In this document: positions 17,926 through 26,615 of the stretch, piece after piece | How positions within the stretch are numbered: position 1 is the stretch's first letter | Layout of the letters: every line of letters starts with the position of its first letter | Assembly (NCBI GenBank): GCA_051881315.1 | Contig: JBJEPQ010000029.1 | Coordinates: forward strand, 186,001 to 250,000 | Length of the DNA stretch: 64,000 nt | Direction: 5' to 3' | DNA from: CAG-488 sp051881315 | Lineage (GTDB): Bacteria; Bacillota; Clostridia; Oscillospirales; Acutalibacteraceae | Made by a program: the position numbers and the translations under genes | Notes under the pieces: generated by a model | Told to the model about the DNA's origin: nothing | Databases searched by the model: none | What the model saw: the letters and a program-made list of their open reading frames with translations, nothing else

Positions 17926-18606
17926 GGAATATTTTTTGCTCATTGCAAAGGAGAAAATCTCGTCCTCGGCGGCGATAACGTGATCGACAAGATTTATGCT
18001 GACGGTCGAAAAGAGCTTTGCGATTGCCTCGGTTGCGGCGATATCCGCCTGCGACGGTGTGGCAAACCCGTTGGGGTGATTGTGTGCAATGACTGCATTG
18101 GTGACATCAAATCTCAGCGCAAGCTCGACAAGGCTTCGGTTGTCGGAAACAACGCTTGTCGGTGTACCGTCGGCAACCTTGATGCAGTGCTTCAGCCTGC
18201 CGTGAGCGTCGAGGGAGAGCATATAAACAATCTCTCTTGTTTCTCCGAGAAATTTCATTCTCACAAAGTCATAGAGCCTTTCGCTTGAAGCAAGATTGAC
18301 CTTGCTGTTCACCGCATTGTCACGGTAGAGGTGTGCTATATCGTGAACGAGCTTTATCATCACGGCGGCATTTTCGCCTATTCCGTCAAGCTTGACAAGC
18401 TCTCTGACGGGAGCGTCCAGAACTCCGTTGATGTCGTGATACTTTTCGATAAGCTCATGGGCTATGGGATTGGTATCCTTGTACGGTATTCCGTAAAAAA
18501 GGAGAAGCTCAAGAATGTTGTGGTCAGCCATGGAGTCGATACCGTTTTTGAGGTACTGCTCCTTAACTCTTTTTCTGTGATCCTTGTGTATGTTTTTCTT
18601 CTCCAT
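17911..18606 (-). CDS. radC: RadC/YsxA-type JAB-domain protein
   Basis: A 231-residue member of the RadC family. An N-terminal helix-hairpin-helix-like part (VRELVKLDGIGENAAVMIK) precedes a C-terminal JAMM metalloprotease-like domain with the metal motif HNHPNG...D (AHNHPNGFATPSQAD). The biochemical role is unproven; the old DNA-repair link is doubtful. The start at 18606 follows CGAGGTG. A frame extending to 19050 runs antisense into the alpha-galactosidase and is rejected. It has its own promoter, divergent from galactosidase. Confidence 0.92.
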   Translation of the reverse strand: MEKKNIHKDHRKRVKEQYLKNGIDSMADHNILELLLFYGIPYKDTNPIAHELIEKYHDINGVLDAPVRELVKLDGIGENAAVMIKLVHDIAHLYRDNAVNSKVNLASSERLYDFVRMKFLGETREIVYMLSLDAHGRLKHCIKVADGTPTSVVSDNRSLVELALRFDVTNAVIAHNHPNGFATPSQADIAATEAIAKLFSTVSINLVDHVIAAEDEIFSFAMSKKYSSFLG

Positions 18607-18625
18607 TTCATAACACCTCGATAAA

Positions 18626-18654
18626 ATTTTATAGTAATAAAACGCATTTGTCAA
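18626..18654 (-). promoter_or_regulatory. Promoter of radC
   Basis: On the minus strand, TTGACA, 17 bp, TAAAAT. It lies back to back with the galactosidase promoter. Confidence 0.75.
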
Positions 18655-18664
18655 TCGCAAATTG

Positions 18665-18693
18665 TTGACCTTGCTCACTCGATATGATAAAAT
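18665..18693 (+). promoter_or_regulatory. Promoter of alpha-galactosidase-rimM-trmD
   Basis: TTGACC, 17 bp, TAAAAT with an extended TGA before the -10. Confidence 0.75.
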
Positions 18694-18726
18694 AAGCCAT
18701 ACTAAAAATGCGAGCGAGGTTTTGCT

Positions 18727-20904
18727 ATGCCTATTACTTTTGATGAACAAAGGAAAATTTTCAAGCTCGATACGCTTGATTCTACATACGCTATCGGAAT
18801 AAGAGAGGGCTTTCTGATACATCTTTACTACGGAAAGAAGATATCGGACGACAATCTTTGGACTATGCCGTTCAGGGGCGGCTTCTCTTCGATTTCGCCC
18901 AACAACGTGAGCGTTGACGATTACAAATTCTCTCTCGATGTTCAGCCGATGGAGTATTCCTGCAACGGATCGGGAGATTTCCGTCTTGCCGCACTTTCGA
19001 TCAAGGATCCGATGGGAAGAACGACGACGGATATCCGTTATCTTGACCATAAGATTTACAACGGAAAGCCTAAGCTCAAGGGCTTGCCTGCAACCTACTG
19101 CAATGACGACAGCGAGGCTCAGACACTGGAGCTTATAACTCTTGACGCTTTTACGGGCGCAAAGGTCACGATCTGTTATACCGCATTTGAAAAATACAGC
19201 GTTATCACTCAGAGCGTCAAGGTCGAAAACACGGGCAAGGAAACCTTTGAGATTGAAAAAATTGCAAGCTGCTGTGTAAATCTTCCGTCAATGGATTACA
19301 ATATGATAAACCTTTCCGGCTCATGGGCAAGGGAAAGACGTGTTGTTACAAGACACCTTGCTCACGGTATTCAGTCCGTAGCCAGCAAGAGAGGATCTTC
19401 AAGCCACAATCACAACCCGTTCGTTGCCCTCGTTGACGATAAGGGCGGCGAGGACTTCGGCAATGCCTACGGCTTCAACCTCGTTTACAGCGGCAATTTC
19501 TCCGCAGATATCGAAACCGATTATTACGACTGCACAAGGCTTGTAATGGGCATCAATCCGATTGATTTCACATGGGTTGTAGAGCCGGGCGACGAGTTCC
19601 AGAGCCCTGAGGTCGTTATGGTCTATTCCGACGAGGGACTCGGCAAGATGAGCCGCACTTATCACGACCTTTACAATAACAATCTTGTAAGAGGCGAGTG
19701 GAAGAATAAAAAGAGACCTCTGCTTATCAACAGCTGGGAGGGCTCGGGGTTTGACTTCGATCAGGAAACCCTCGTCAATTACGCCAAGGAGGCAAAGGAG
19801 CTTGGCATCGAGCTTCTTGTTATGGACGACGGCTGGTTCGGCCACCGCAACCGCGACGATTCCTCACTCGGCGACTGGTTTGTCAACGAGGACAAGCTCA
19901 AGGGCGGTCTCGGCAAGCTTATCGAGAGGGTAAATGCCGAGGGCGTTCAGTTCGGTATCTGGTATGAGCCTGAGATGATCTCCGAGGATTCCGAGCTTTA
20001 CAGAACGCACCCCGACTGGTGCGTTCACGTTGAGGGCAGAGACATTTCTCCCGCCCGTCAGCAGTACGTTATTGATATGACAAGGCAGGATGTGCGTGAC
20101 TGTATTTTTGATCAGATGTACGATGTTCTGTCGAAGAATAATATCGCCTATCTCAAGTGGGACTACAACAGAGCGATTGTCGAGCCTGCATCAATGCTTC
20201 TTGACGCACGCCATTCAAAGGAATTTTTCCACAGATTTATTCTCGGCACTTATGAGCTGATGGACAGGGTAACGAGCGCATTTCCGCACATTCTTTTTGA
20301 AAGCTGTGCAGGCGGCGGCGGACGCTTCGATCCGGGCATACTTTACTATATGCCGCAGACATGGGCTTCGGACAATACCGATCCGATCGAAAGACTTACA
20401 ATCCAGTTCGGCACTTCCATGTGCTATCCTGCTTCGAGTATGGGCGCTCACGTTTCCGCAAGCAAGCGTGCAGGCATTGAAACTAAGGCCGCCGTTGCAA
20501 TGGCAGGAACCTTTGGCTACGAGCTTGATCCCAAGCGTATGAGCGACGAGGATAAGTCAAAGGTGAAAGGTCAGGTCGAGAATTACCACAGATTTTACAA
20601 TGTGATTCATTTCGGAGATCTTTACAGGATTATCGCACCGACGGACGATGAATACAAGTGTGCGTGGGAAAATGTTTCCAAGGATAAGAGCGAAGCCTTG
20701 CTGACCGTTGTTATAAAGAATAAGCCGCCGCACGATTTCCTGCTTGTCAGAATGAAAGGTCTTGATCCCGACAAGCTCTACCGTGACGATGATAACGGCG
20801 AGATATATTCGGGTGCTCTGCTGATGAATGCAGGCGTAAACCTGACCGACAGAGGACTTAATGCAGGTATGAGCTTTGTAAAATATTTCACAGAGGTTAA
20901 GTGA
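18727..20904 (+). CDS. Alpha-galactosidase, GH36
   Basis: Hydrolyses terminal alpha-1,6-galactose from raffinose-family oligosaccharides or galactomannan. The 725 residues are the usual bacterial GH36 size. It has an N-terminal beta-sandwich, then a TIM barrel with LVMDDGWFG, the nucleophile Asp479 in YLKWDYNR, and the acid/base Asp549 in ASDNTDPIER. It also has the GAHVSASKR substrate loop. No signal peptide, so it is cytoplasmic and needs imported substrate. The ribosome-binding site GCGAGG precedes it. rimM begins only 4 nt after the stop, an unusual housekeeping partner. Confidence 0.96.
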   Translation: MPITFDEQRKIFKLDTLDSTYAIGIREGFLIHLYYGKKISDDNLWTMPFRGGFSSISPNNVSVDDYKFSLDVQPMEYSCNGSGDFRLAALSIKDPMGRTTTDIRYLDHKIYNGKPKLKGLPATYCNDDSEAQTLELITLDAFTGAKVTICYTAFEKYSVITQSVKVENTGKETFEIEKIASCCVNLPSMDYNMINLSGSWARERRVVTRHLAHGIQSVASKRGSSSHNHNPFVALVDDKGGEDFGNAYGFNLVYSGNFSADIETDYYDCTRLVMGINPIDFTWVVEPGDEFQSPEVVMVYSDEGLGKMSRTYHDLYNNNLVRGEWKNKKRPLLINSWEGSGFDFDQETLVNYAKEAKELGIELLVMDDGWFGHRNRDDSSLGDWFVNEDKLKGGLGKLIERVNAEGVQFGIWYEPEMISEDSELYRTHPDWCVHVEGRDISPARQQYVIDMTRQDVRDCIFDQMYDVLSKNNIAYLKWDYNRAIVEPASMLLDARHSKEFFHRFILGTYELMDRVTSAFPHILFESCAGGGGRFDPGILYYMPQTWASDNTDPIERLTIQFGTSMCYPASSMGAHVSASKRAGIETKAAVAMAGTFGYELDPKRMSDEDKSKVKGQVENYHRFYNVIHFGDLYRIIAPTDDEYKCAWENVSKDKSEALLTVVIKNKPPHDFLLVRMKGLDPDKLYRDDDNGEIYSGALLMNAGVNLTDRGLNAGMSFVKYFTEVK

Positions 20905-20908
20905 TTTT

Positions 20909-21430
20909 ATGATAAAAGATTTTCTTGCGGTCGGACAGATCGTAGGCACTCACGGAGTGCGGGGTGAAATGCGCGTCAATCCGTGGGCGGACTCGCCCGA
21001 ATTTCTCAAACAGTTTAAAACGCTGTATTATGATTCGGAGGGCAAAAACGCAGTTAAGGTCATATCCGCACGTCCTCACGGAAATATCGTGCTGATGAAG
21101 CTGGAGGGCGTTGAGACGGTTGAAGCCGCTTCGGCAATGAGGAACAGGAAGCTTTATATGCGCCGTGCAGACGCAAAGCTCAAAGACGGAGTTTATTTCA
21201 TCGAGGAGCTGATCGGCTGTGAGGTTTTTGACGCCGACAATGGGGAAAAATGCTACGGCAAAATATCCGACGTCAGCGAAACGGGTGCAAACGACGTCTG
21301 GCACATTAAGAGCGACGACGGCAAGGAGTATCTCATTCCTGCCGTGCCGAGCTTTGTAATCGACACGGATATTGAAAAAAACAGGGTGCTGATAAGACCG
21401 ATGAAAGGTATTTTTGACGATGAGAATTGA
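20909..21430 (+). CDS. rimM: Ribosome maturation factor RimM
   Basis: A 16S/30S maturation factor that binds uS19, 173 residues. The N-terminal beta-barrel domain starts VGQIVGTHGVRGEMRVNPW (about 8-26). The C-terminal PRC-barrel contains KEYLIPAVPSFVIDTDIEKNRV. The start lies 4 nt after the galactosidase stop, and its C-terminal coding overlaps trmD by 11 bp, indicating translational coupling. Confidence 0.96.
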   Translation: MIKDFLAVGQIVGTHGVRGEMRVNPWADSPEFLKQFKTLYYDSEGKNAVKVISARPHGNIVLMKLEGVETVEAASAMRNRKLYMRRADAKLKDGVYFIEELIGCEVFDADNGEKCYGKISDVSETGANDVWHIKSDDGKEYLIPAVPSFVIDTDIEKNRVLIRPMKGIFDDEN

Positions 21431-22160
21431 CATAATGACTCTGTTCCCCGAAATGTGCGAGCGTGTGCTTGACGAGAGCATAATCGGACGGTCGAGAGAG
21501 GGCGGACTGGTTGAGATCAACTGCGTCAACATCCGTGACTATTCTACGGACAAGCACCGCCGTGTGGACGACACGACCTACGGCGGCGGAACGGGAATGA
21601 TTATGCAGTGTCAGCCGATATTCGATTGCTTCTGCGACCTTGAAAAGCAGATAGGCAAGCGGCCGTACCTGATATATATGTCGCCCCAGGGGAAAAAGCT
21701 CGATCAGCAAAAGGTGAAAGAGCTTGCGAAAATGGATAATATAGCCATCTTGTGCGGACACTACGAGGGAGTGGACGAGCGTGTTATTGAGGAGCTTGTC
21801 GATGAGGAAATCTCGATCGGCGACTATGTGCTGACGGGCGGCGAGCTGCCTGCGCTTGTCCTTGCCGACAGCATAACGAGGATGCTTCCGGGCGTTCTTG
21901 CGAGTGACGAAGCCTTCGAGGAGGAGAGTCACTACAACGGACTTCTCGAATATCCTCAGTACACAAGACCGTATGAATGGCACGGCAAGACCGTACCCGA
22001 TGTTCTGCTGACGGGACATCACGCAAACATCACCAAATGGCGCAGAGAACGCTCGCTTGAGCGGACTAAGGAGCGCAGACCGGATCTTTTGGGAAAAGCC
22101 GAATTAGACAGAAAAGACTTGAAATTTATCCAATCTTTGGATAATGAAAGAAAAAAATAG
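21420..22160 (+). CDS. trmD: tRNA (guanine-N1)-methyltransferase
   Basis: Methylates G37 of tRNAs using SAM; a SPOUT-class knotted dimer. It has 246 residues. MTLFPEM is near the N-terminus, LCGHYEGVDERV is in the middle, and the trefoil-knot SAM motif is GDYVLTGGELPALVL. The start at 21420 (ATG) is preferred over TTG at 21414. It overlaps rimM. rplS, the usual next gene, is absent, and an HPr-like gene with its own promoter follows. Confidence 0.96.
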   Translation: MRIDIMTLFPEMCERVLDESIIGRSREGGLVEINCVNIRDYSTDKHRRVDDTTYGGGTGMIMQCQPIFDCFCDLEKQIGKRPYLIYMSPQGKKLDQQKVKELAKMDNIAILCGHYEGVDERVIEELVDEEISIGDYVLTGGELPALVLADSITRMLPGVLASDEAFEEESHYNGLLEYPQYTRPYEWHGKTVPDVLLTGHHANITKWRRERSLERTKERRPDLLGKAELDRKDLKFIQSLDNERKK

Positions 22161-22274
22161 TCAATGTGCATTAAAAAGCATATTTGACCGTGTACAAATT
22201 GCACAAACTGCGACTTCCCAAAAACGTCACATTTGGAATACAAGCCGAAATAATTTTAAGTTAGGTTTTATTTG

Positions 22275-22302
22275 TTGACGATGCAAACTTTTGTGATATA
22301 AT
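22275..22302 (+). promoter_or_regulatory. Promoter of the HPr/Crh-like gene
   Basis: TTGACG, a 16-bp spacer, TATAAT with TGA before the -10. Confidence 0.75.
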
Positions 22303-22365
22303 AACTGTTGTATAAAAGTCTGAATACAAATAGGCATTTAACTTTTTAATTAGGAGATATCGGTT

Positions 22366-22629
22366 ATGTGTGAGAAAGACGTTACAGTTCAGAATCAGGT
22401 AGGTCTCAGTGCCCGTCCTGCAACATTTTTTATTCAGAAAGCAAATTGCTTCAAGTCCTCTATCTGGATCGAAAAGGAAGAAAGACGAGTAAATGCAAAA
22501 AGCTTGCTCGGCGTTCTCTCTCTCGGCATTGACGGCGGTACAACAATCAAGGTCATTGCTGCGGGTCCCGACGAGGAACAGGCTGTTGACGAGCTTGTAA
22601 AGCTTGTAAATTCAGGCTTCGCAGTATAA
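22366..22629 (+). CDS. HPr-family protein lacking the catalytic histidine (Crh-like)
   Basis: An 87-residue HPr fold. The active-site signature reads GLSARPA: Ser15 (codon AGT) replaces the His15 that receives phosphate from Enzyme I, so sugar phosphotransfer should be impossible. The regulatory serine is kept (Ser46 in NAKSLLGVLSLGI), the residue phosphorylated by HPr kinase. This is the pattern of Bacillus Crh, a co-repressor of CcpA, where residue 15 is Gln. It is monocistronic, with its own promoter and terminator. Function as a catabolite-control signal is inference. Confidence 0.9.
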   Translation: MCEKDVTVQNQVGLSARPATFFIQKANCFKSSIWIEKEERRVNAKSLLGVLSLGIDGGTTIKVIAAGPDEEQAVDELVKLVNSGFAV

Positions 22630-22643
22630 CACAAAACGAAACG

Positions 22644-22673
22644 ACTGCCGCATTGTATGATGCGGCAGTTTTT
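22644..22673 (+). terminator. Intrinsic terminator of the HPr-like gene
   Basis: A 10-bp stem (ACTGCCGCAT with ATGCGGCAGT), a 6-nt loop, then TTTTT. Confidence 0.9.
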
Positions 22674-22700
22674 AAATTTACGGAAAGCGAGGTGAATACC

Positions 22701-24539
22701 GTGGACATTCACGAACTGAGGAAAAAGGCGATGTCCCTGCCGCTTACGCCCGGTGTGTATCTGATGAAGAACACAAAGGGCGAGATAATCTATGTCGGCA
22801 AGGCGAAGAAGCTCAAAAACCGTGTCAGCCAGTATTTCGGATCACAGAACAACCATTCGGTCAAGGTCAGAAAAATGGTTGAAAACGTGTTTGATTTTGA
22901 CTATATCCTCTGCGACAGCGAATTTGAAGCCCTCGTCCTTGAATGTTCGCTCATCAAGCAGTATTCACCTAAATACAATATTCTTTTAAAGGACGACAAG
23001 GGTTACAGCTATATCAGAGTCAGCGAGGGACCGTGGCCGAAGATCAGCGCAGTTTTGCAAAAGGCGGACGACGGTGCGAGGTACATAGGTCCTTACACAA
23101 GCTCTTTCAGCGTGTCAAATTCCGTTGACGAGGCGCAGAAAATTTTTATGCTCCCTCAATGCGGCAAGAGCTTTCCGAAAGAGATCGGCAAGGGCAGACC
23201 GTGCCTTAATTATTTCATCAAGCAGTGCTCCGCTCCGTGTGCAGGCAAGATAAGCTGTGAGGACTATAACGAGTCTGTCAATTCGGCAATCGAGTTTTTG
23301 CAGGGCGACAGCGCAAAGATTATCAAGGATCTGACCGAGGAAATGGAGGCGGCCGCCGAACGGCTCGATTTTGAACGTGCGGCGAAGCTGAGAGACAGGA
23401 TAAATTCCATAAAAAAGATAAACGAAAAGCAAAAGGTTGTCGGATCTGACGTCAGGGAGCAGGATGTTTTTGCAATCGCACAGTCGGACGAGAAATACTG
23501 CCTTTCCGTTCTGAGGTTTTATGACGGCAGGCTCAGGGACAACGAGTGGTTTCTTTTCAGCGAGATCGACACCCTGCCCGAAGCAAGGCGTGAGCTTATC
23601 ACCCGTTTTTATTCCATGGGCAGGCATATTCCGCCCTTTATCACCGTTGACGGAGAGGTTGCGGACAGAGAACTGCTTGTGCAATGGCTGAGCGAGAACG
23701 CACACCGAAAGGTTGAAATAAATATTCCACAGCGAGGACGTCAGGTCGAAATAATGACGATGTGTATGAACAATGCGGCGCAGAAGCTCGCCTTGAGTAT
23801 GGGCAGGAATGCAAGGGCGACGGCGGCTCTGGACGAGCTTGCAAGGCTGTTGAATTTGCCGAAGCCGCCCGTTATTATTGAATCCTACGATATTTCGCAC
23901 ACGGCAGGAAGCGATAACGTTGCGGGTATGGTTGTTTTCAAAAACGGTATGCCTTACAAAAAATCCTACCGCAGATTTGCGATAAAGGGCTTTGACGGTC
24001 AGGACGATTATGGCTCTATGGCGGAGGTCATTTCACGCCGTCTGAACAGGTACGAGGAGGAAAAGGACAGCGGCGAAGGCTTCGGACTTTTGCCCGACCT
24101 CATTCTTCTTGACGGCGGTCAGGGACAGGTAAACGCCGTTCTGCCGATAGTCAGGGCGTTCGGCTATGACATTCCCGTCTACGGTATGGTCAAGGACAGC
24201 AAGCATCGCACAAGGGCGATCGCCTCGGACGGCGGTGAAATTGCGATCAATTCCAAGCGGCAGGCGTTCACTCTCGTTTCCTCGATACAGGAGGAGGTTC
24301 ACCGATTTGCGATCGCTTACCACCGTGCGAAGCATAAAAACACATCTCTCGGTGGAACGCTTACAAAGATTGACGGAATAGGCGAGAAAAAAGCAAAGGC
24401 GCTTCTGAAGCATTTCAAGACCTTGACGGCGGTTAAAAATGCGGAAATTGACGAACTGTGCCGAGCGGAGGGAATAAACAGAGCTACGGCGCAAAAAGTT
24501 TATGATTATTTCAGAAAAAATGTTGACAACACAAGGTAA
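22701..24539 (+). CDS. uvrC: Excinuclease ABC subunit C
   Basis: The dual-incision nuclease of UvrABC nucleotide-excision repair, 612 residues. In order: GIY-YIG 3'-nuclease domain (PLTPGVYLMKN...IIYVGKAKKLKNRVSQYF), UVR helix pair (MEAAAERLDFERAAKLRDRI) that contacts UvrB, RNase H-like 5'-nuclease (YDISHTAGSDNVAGMVVF with downstream LLDGGQGQV), and C-terminal helix-hairpin-helix. The start is GTG at 22701 after GCGAGGTGA. A longer frame from 22653 would begin inside the terminator and is rejected. No LexA box was seen upstream. Confidence 0.96.
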   Translation: MDIHELRKKAMSLPLTPGVYLMKNTKGEIIYVGKAKKLKNRVSQYFGSQNNHSVKVRKMVENVFDFDYILCDSEFEALVLECSLIKQYSPKYNILLKDDKGYSYIRVSEGPWPKISAVLQKADDGARYIGPYTSSFSVSNSVDEAQKIFMLPQCGKSFPKEIGKGRPCLNYFIKQCSAPCAGKISCEDYNESVNSAIEFLQGDSAKIIKDLTEEMEAAAERLDFERAAKLRDRINSIKKINEKQKVVGSDVREQDVFAIAQSDEKYCLSVLRFYDGRLRDNEWFLFSEIDTLPEARRELITRFYSMGRHIPPFITVDGEVADRELLVQWLSENAHRKVEINIPQRGRQVEIMTMCMNNAAQKLALSMGRNARATAALDELARLLNLPKPPVIIESYDISHTAGSDNVAGMVVFKNGMPYKKSYRRFAIKGFDGQDDYGSMAEVISRRLNRYEEEKDSGEGFGLLPDLILLDGGQGQVNAVLPIVRAFGYDIPVYGMVKDSKHRTRAIASDGGEIAINSKRQAFTLVSSIQEEVHRFAIAYHRAKHKNTSLGGTLTKIDGIGEKKAKALLKHFKTLTAVKNAEIDELCRAEGINRATAQKVYDYFRKNVDNTR

Positions 24540-24552
24540 AAAATGTGATAAT
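24523..24552 (+). promoter_or_regulatory. Candidate promoter of rsmD-coaD
   Basis: TTGACA lies inside the uvrC 3' end, then 18 bp, GATAAT with TGT ahead. Confidence 0.55.
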
Positions 24553-24595
24553 ATAAGATGAATATAAATAATTATTTAAGAAGGGAGCTTGTGCC

Positions 24596-25147
24596 GTGCG
24601 TGTAATTACGGGAACAGCAAGAGGACGGGTTCTCAAAACTCTGGAGGGGGACGATGTCCGCCCGACAACGGACAGAGTCAAAGAAGCTATTTTCAGCATT
24701 ATTCAGTTTGAAATAGAGGGTAGGAGTGTGCTTGATCTTTTCGCAGGCTCGGGACAGCTCGGAATTGAGGCGCTCAGCAGGGGTGCGGCGTTCGCAACCT
24801 TTACCGATATAAGCGCAGAGGCCGTTGATACGGTTAAGAAAAATCTTATTTCAACCAAGCTGGACAGGCAGTCGGAGGTTATCCGAACAGAGGCGGTCGC
24901 TTTCCTCAAATCAAACAGAAAAAAATTCGATATAATGTTTATGGATCCCCCGTATTCAAAGGGAATTTTGCAGAACACTCTGCCTTATGCCGTGCAGAAT
25001 GTCAATGACGGCGGCGTGATAATCTGCGAGCATCCCTACGGCGAGGAGATGCCGCAGACGGTCGGACATTTCTCTGTTTACCGTGACTATAAATACGGCA
25101 AGATCGGCATAACCGTCTACCGTATCAGCGAGGAGGAGAGCCGATGA
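24596..25147 (+). CDS. rsmD: 16S rRNA (guanine-966-N2)-methyltransferase RsmD
   Basis: A SAM-dependent methyltransferase of 16S rRNA, 183 residues. It has motif I VLDLFAGSGQLGIEALSRGA (about 44-63) and the catalytic MFMDPPYSKG. The start is GTG at 24596 after AAGGGAG. The stop overlaps the coaD start by 4 bp (ATGA), the usual rsmD-coaD pairing. Confidence 0.95.
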   Translation: MRVITGTARGRVLKTLEGDDVRPTTDRVKEAIFSIIQFEIEGRSVLDLFAGSGQLGIEALSRGAAFATFTDISAEAVDTVKKNLISTKLDRQSEVIRTEAVAFLKSNRKKFDIMFMDPPYSKGILQNTLPYAVQNVNDGGVIICEHPYGEEMPQTVGHFSVYRDYKYGKIGITVYRISEEESR

Positions 25148-25635
25148 GAACAGCGATATGTCCGGGCAGTTTTGATCCGGTCACAAAAGGTCATCTCAGC
25201 GTAATAACAAGAGCGGCGAAGCTCTTTGACAGGGTGATAGTCGTTGTTATGATAAACCCGAAGAAGCCTGTCGGCTGTTTCACTCCCGAAAAGAGAGTTG
25301 AGTTTATCAAAAGATGCGTCAGCACTCTTCCGAATGTTGAGGTTGATTTTTATGACGGTCTGCTTGCGGAATATGCAAGGATCAAAAATGCCGACGCAAT
25401 AGTCAAGGGACTCAGGGCTGTTTCCGATTTTGAAGATGAATTTCAGCAGGCGCTGACTAACAAACAGCTCAATCCCGATGTTGAAACAGTATTTGTTACC
25501 GCAGGTGCGGATTATATGTATTTATCCTCCAGTATCGTTAAGCAGATCTGCGAGCTCGGCGGCGATGTTTCCGCTTTCGTGCCGGAGCAGGTGCTCGACG
25601 ATATTGTTCAAGGAATAAGAAGAAAGGAAGATTAA
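25144..25635 (+). CDS. coaD: Phosphopantetheine adenylyltransferase
   Basis: Transfers AMP to 4'-phosphopantetheine, the penultimate step of CoA synthesis. It has 163 residues. The nucleotidyltransferase motif is CPGSFDPVTKGHLSVI (TxGH), and YMYLSSSIVKQI carries the second site (ISSSxV type). It is translationally coupled to rsmD; the following coiled-coil gene starts 2 nt after the stop. Confidence 0.96.
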   Translation: MRTAICPGSFDPVTKGHLSVITRAAKLFDRVIVVVMINPKKPVGCFTPEKRVEFIKRCVSTLPNVEVDFYDGLLAEYARIKNADAIVKGLRAVSDFEDEFQQALTNKQLNPDVETVFVTAGADYMYLSSSIVKQICELGGDVSAFVPEQVLDDIVQGIRRKED

Positions 25636-25637
25636 GG

Positions 25638-26285
25638 ATGAACGTACAGGGCTTACTTGACAAAATTGAAGATACCATTGATATGGGCAGTAAAATTCCT
25701 CTTTCGGGAAAAATTGCTGTTGATGCGGAGACGATCAAGCAGTGCATCGAGGACATCAGATATGATCTGCCTATCGAGATCGAAAAGGCTCAGGAGGTTA
25801 TGTCCCACCACAATAATATTATCACGAGAGCCAATAACGAGGCTTCGTCCATCGTTTCTTCCGCTCAGACCGAGGCGGACGGTATAATCAGCGCCGCAAA
25901 GGAAAAGGCTTCGGGAATTGCCGCTACGGCAGAAGCAAACGCAAAGTCAACGCTTGCTTCGGCTTCGGAGCAGGCAAAGCAGATGATTGAATCATCCGAG
26001 ATCACAAGACTTGCTCACGAATTTTCCGACCGTGTCCGTGCTCAGGCAACGGCAGAGGCTGAAAATATTGTCAGAAATGCAAAAAGTCAGGCTGAGGCTA
26101 TTCTCCTTGACGCAAACAATCAGGCTGAGGAGACAAAGACCAAGGCGGACAAGTGGGCAGGCGAGATCCGTTCTGCCGCCGCAGAGTTCGTTGAGGATAT
26201 TATGAAGAACAGCGACGAGGTGCTTTCCTCGAATATTGCCGAGATCAGAAAGGCGAGACAGAGCCTTTTCGGCGATCGCAGATAA
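25638..26285 (+). CDS. Long coiled-coil protein (ATPase-subunit/DivIVA-like), unknown function
   Basis: A 215-residue soluble protein dominated by Ala/Glu/Lys heptads from about residue 50 to 195, with repeated A-x-S-x-A-x-A motifs like those of F/V-ATPase peripheral stalk subunits or DivIVA. The N-terminal 45 residues form a separate short module (LLDKIEDTIDMGSKIPLSGK). It is placed 2 nt after coaD, where clostridia commonly carry such a gene. The LLDKIE...IP start recalls proteins annotated as cell-division initiation factors, but no catalytic motif is present. Role unassigned. Confidence 0.8.
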   Translation: MNVQGLLDKIEDTIDMGSKIPLSGKIAVDAETIKQCIEDIRYDLPIEIEKAQEVMSHHNNIITRANNEASSIVSSAQTEADGIISAAKEKASGIAATAEANAKSTLASASEQAKQMIESSEITRLAHEFSDRVRAQATAEAENIVRNAKSQAEAILLDANNQAEETKTKADKWAGEIRSAAAEFVEDIMKNSDEVLSSNIAEIRKARQSLFGDRR

Positions 26286-26426
26286 AACGGATTTTCATTC
26301 AGAAAGAGATAAATTGAACGGGGTTGCTGTATTGGGATATTTGTGCAGATCGGAAAGTCTTTGATTTCCGACGGTCGATATCTCCTTTTCGGCGGCTCCT
26401 TGTTTATAAACAGAGGTGTTTACATA

Positions 26427-26615
26427 ATGAAAAAGCAATGCGAATGTTGCTATAAACGCTTTGAAGTTGTCAGGAACACGGACATTCCGCTCAACCCCGA
26501 TCTGACTGCACCGCAGGATCATATCTATTGCCCGTGGTGCGGCGCGGAGAACGGAACGGTTGAAAAGGGTTCTCTTGTGAAAACAGAAAAATGCAATGCA
26601 GAGTGTGAGTTTTGA
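26427..26615 (+). CDS. Small zinc-ribbon protein
   Basis: A 62-residue protein with two metal knuckles, CECC (residues 4-7) and CPWC (about 37-40), and a further Cys near the end. The ATG at 26427 follows AGAGGTG. The stop overlaps the start of the next gene (TGATG), so its translation is coupled to the M20 peptidase. Function unknown; a metal-binding or nucleic-acid-binding role is only inferred. Confidence 0.7.
   Translation: MKKQCECCYKRFEVVRNTDIPLNPDLTAPQDHIYCPWCGAENGTVEKGSLVKTEKCNAECEF

Noticed and set aside
18607..19050. N-terminal extension of RadC
   Set aside because: It reads antisense into the alpha-galactosidase and across both promoters. The RadC family begins at 18606.
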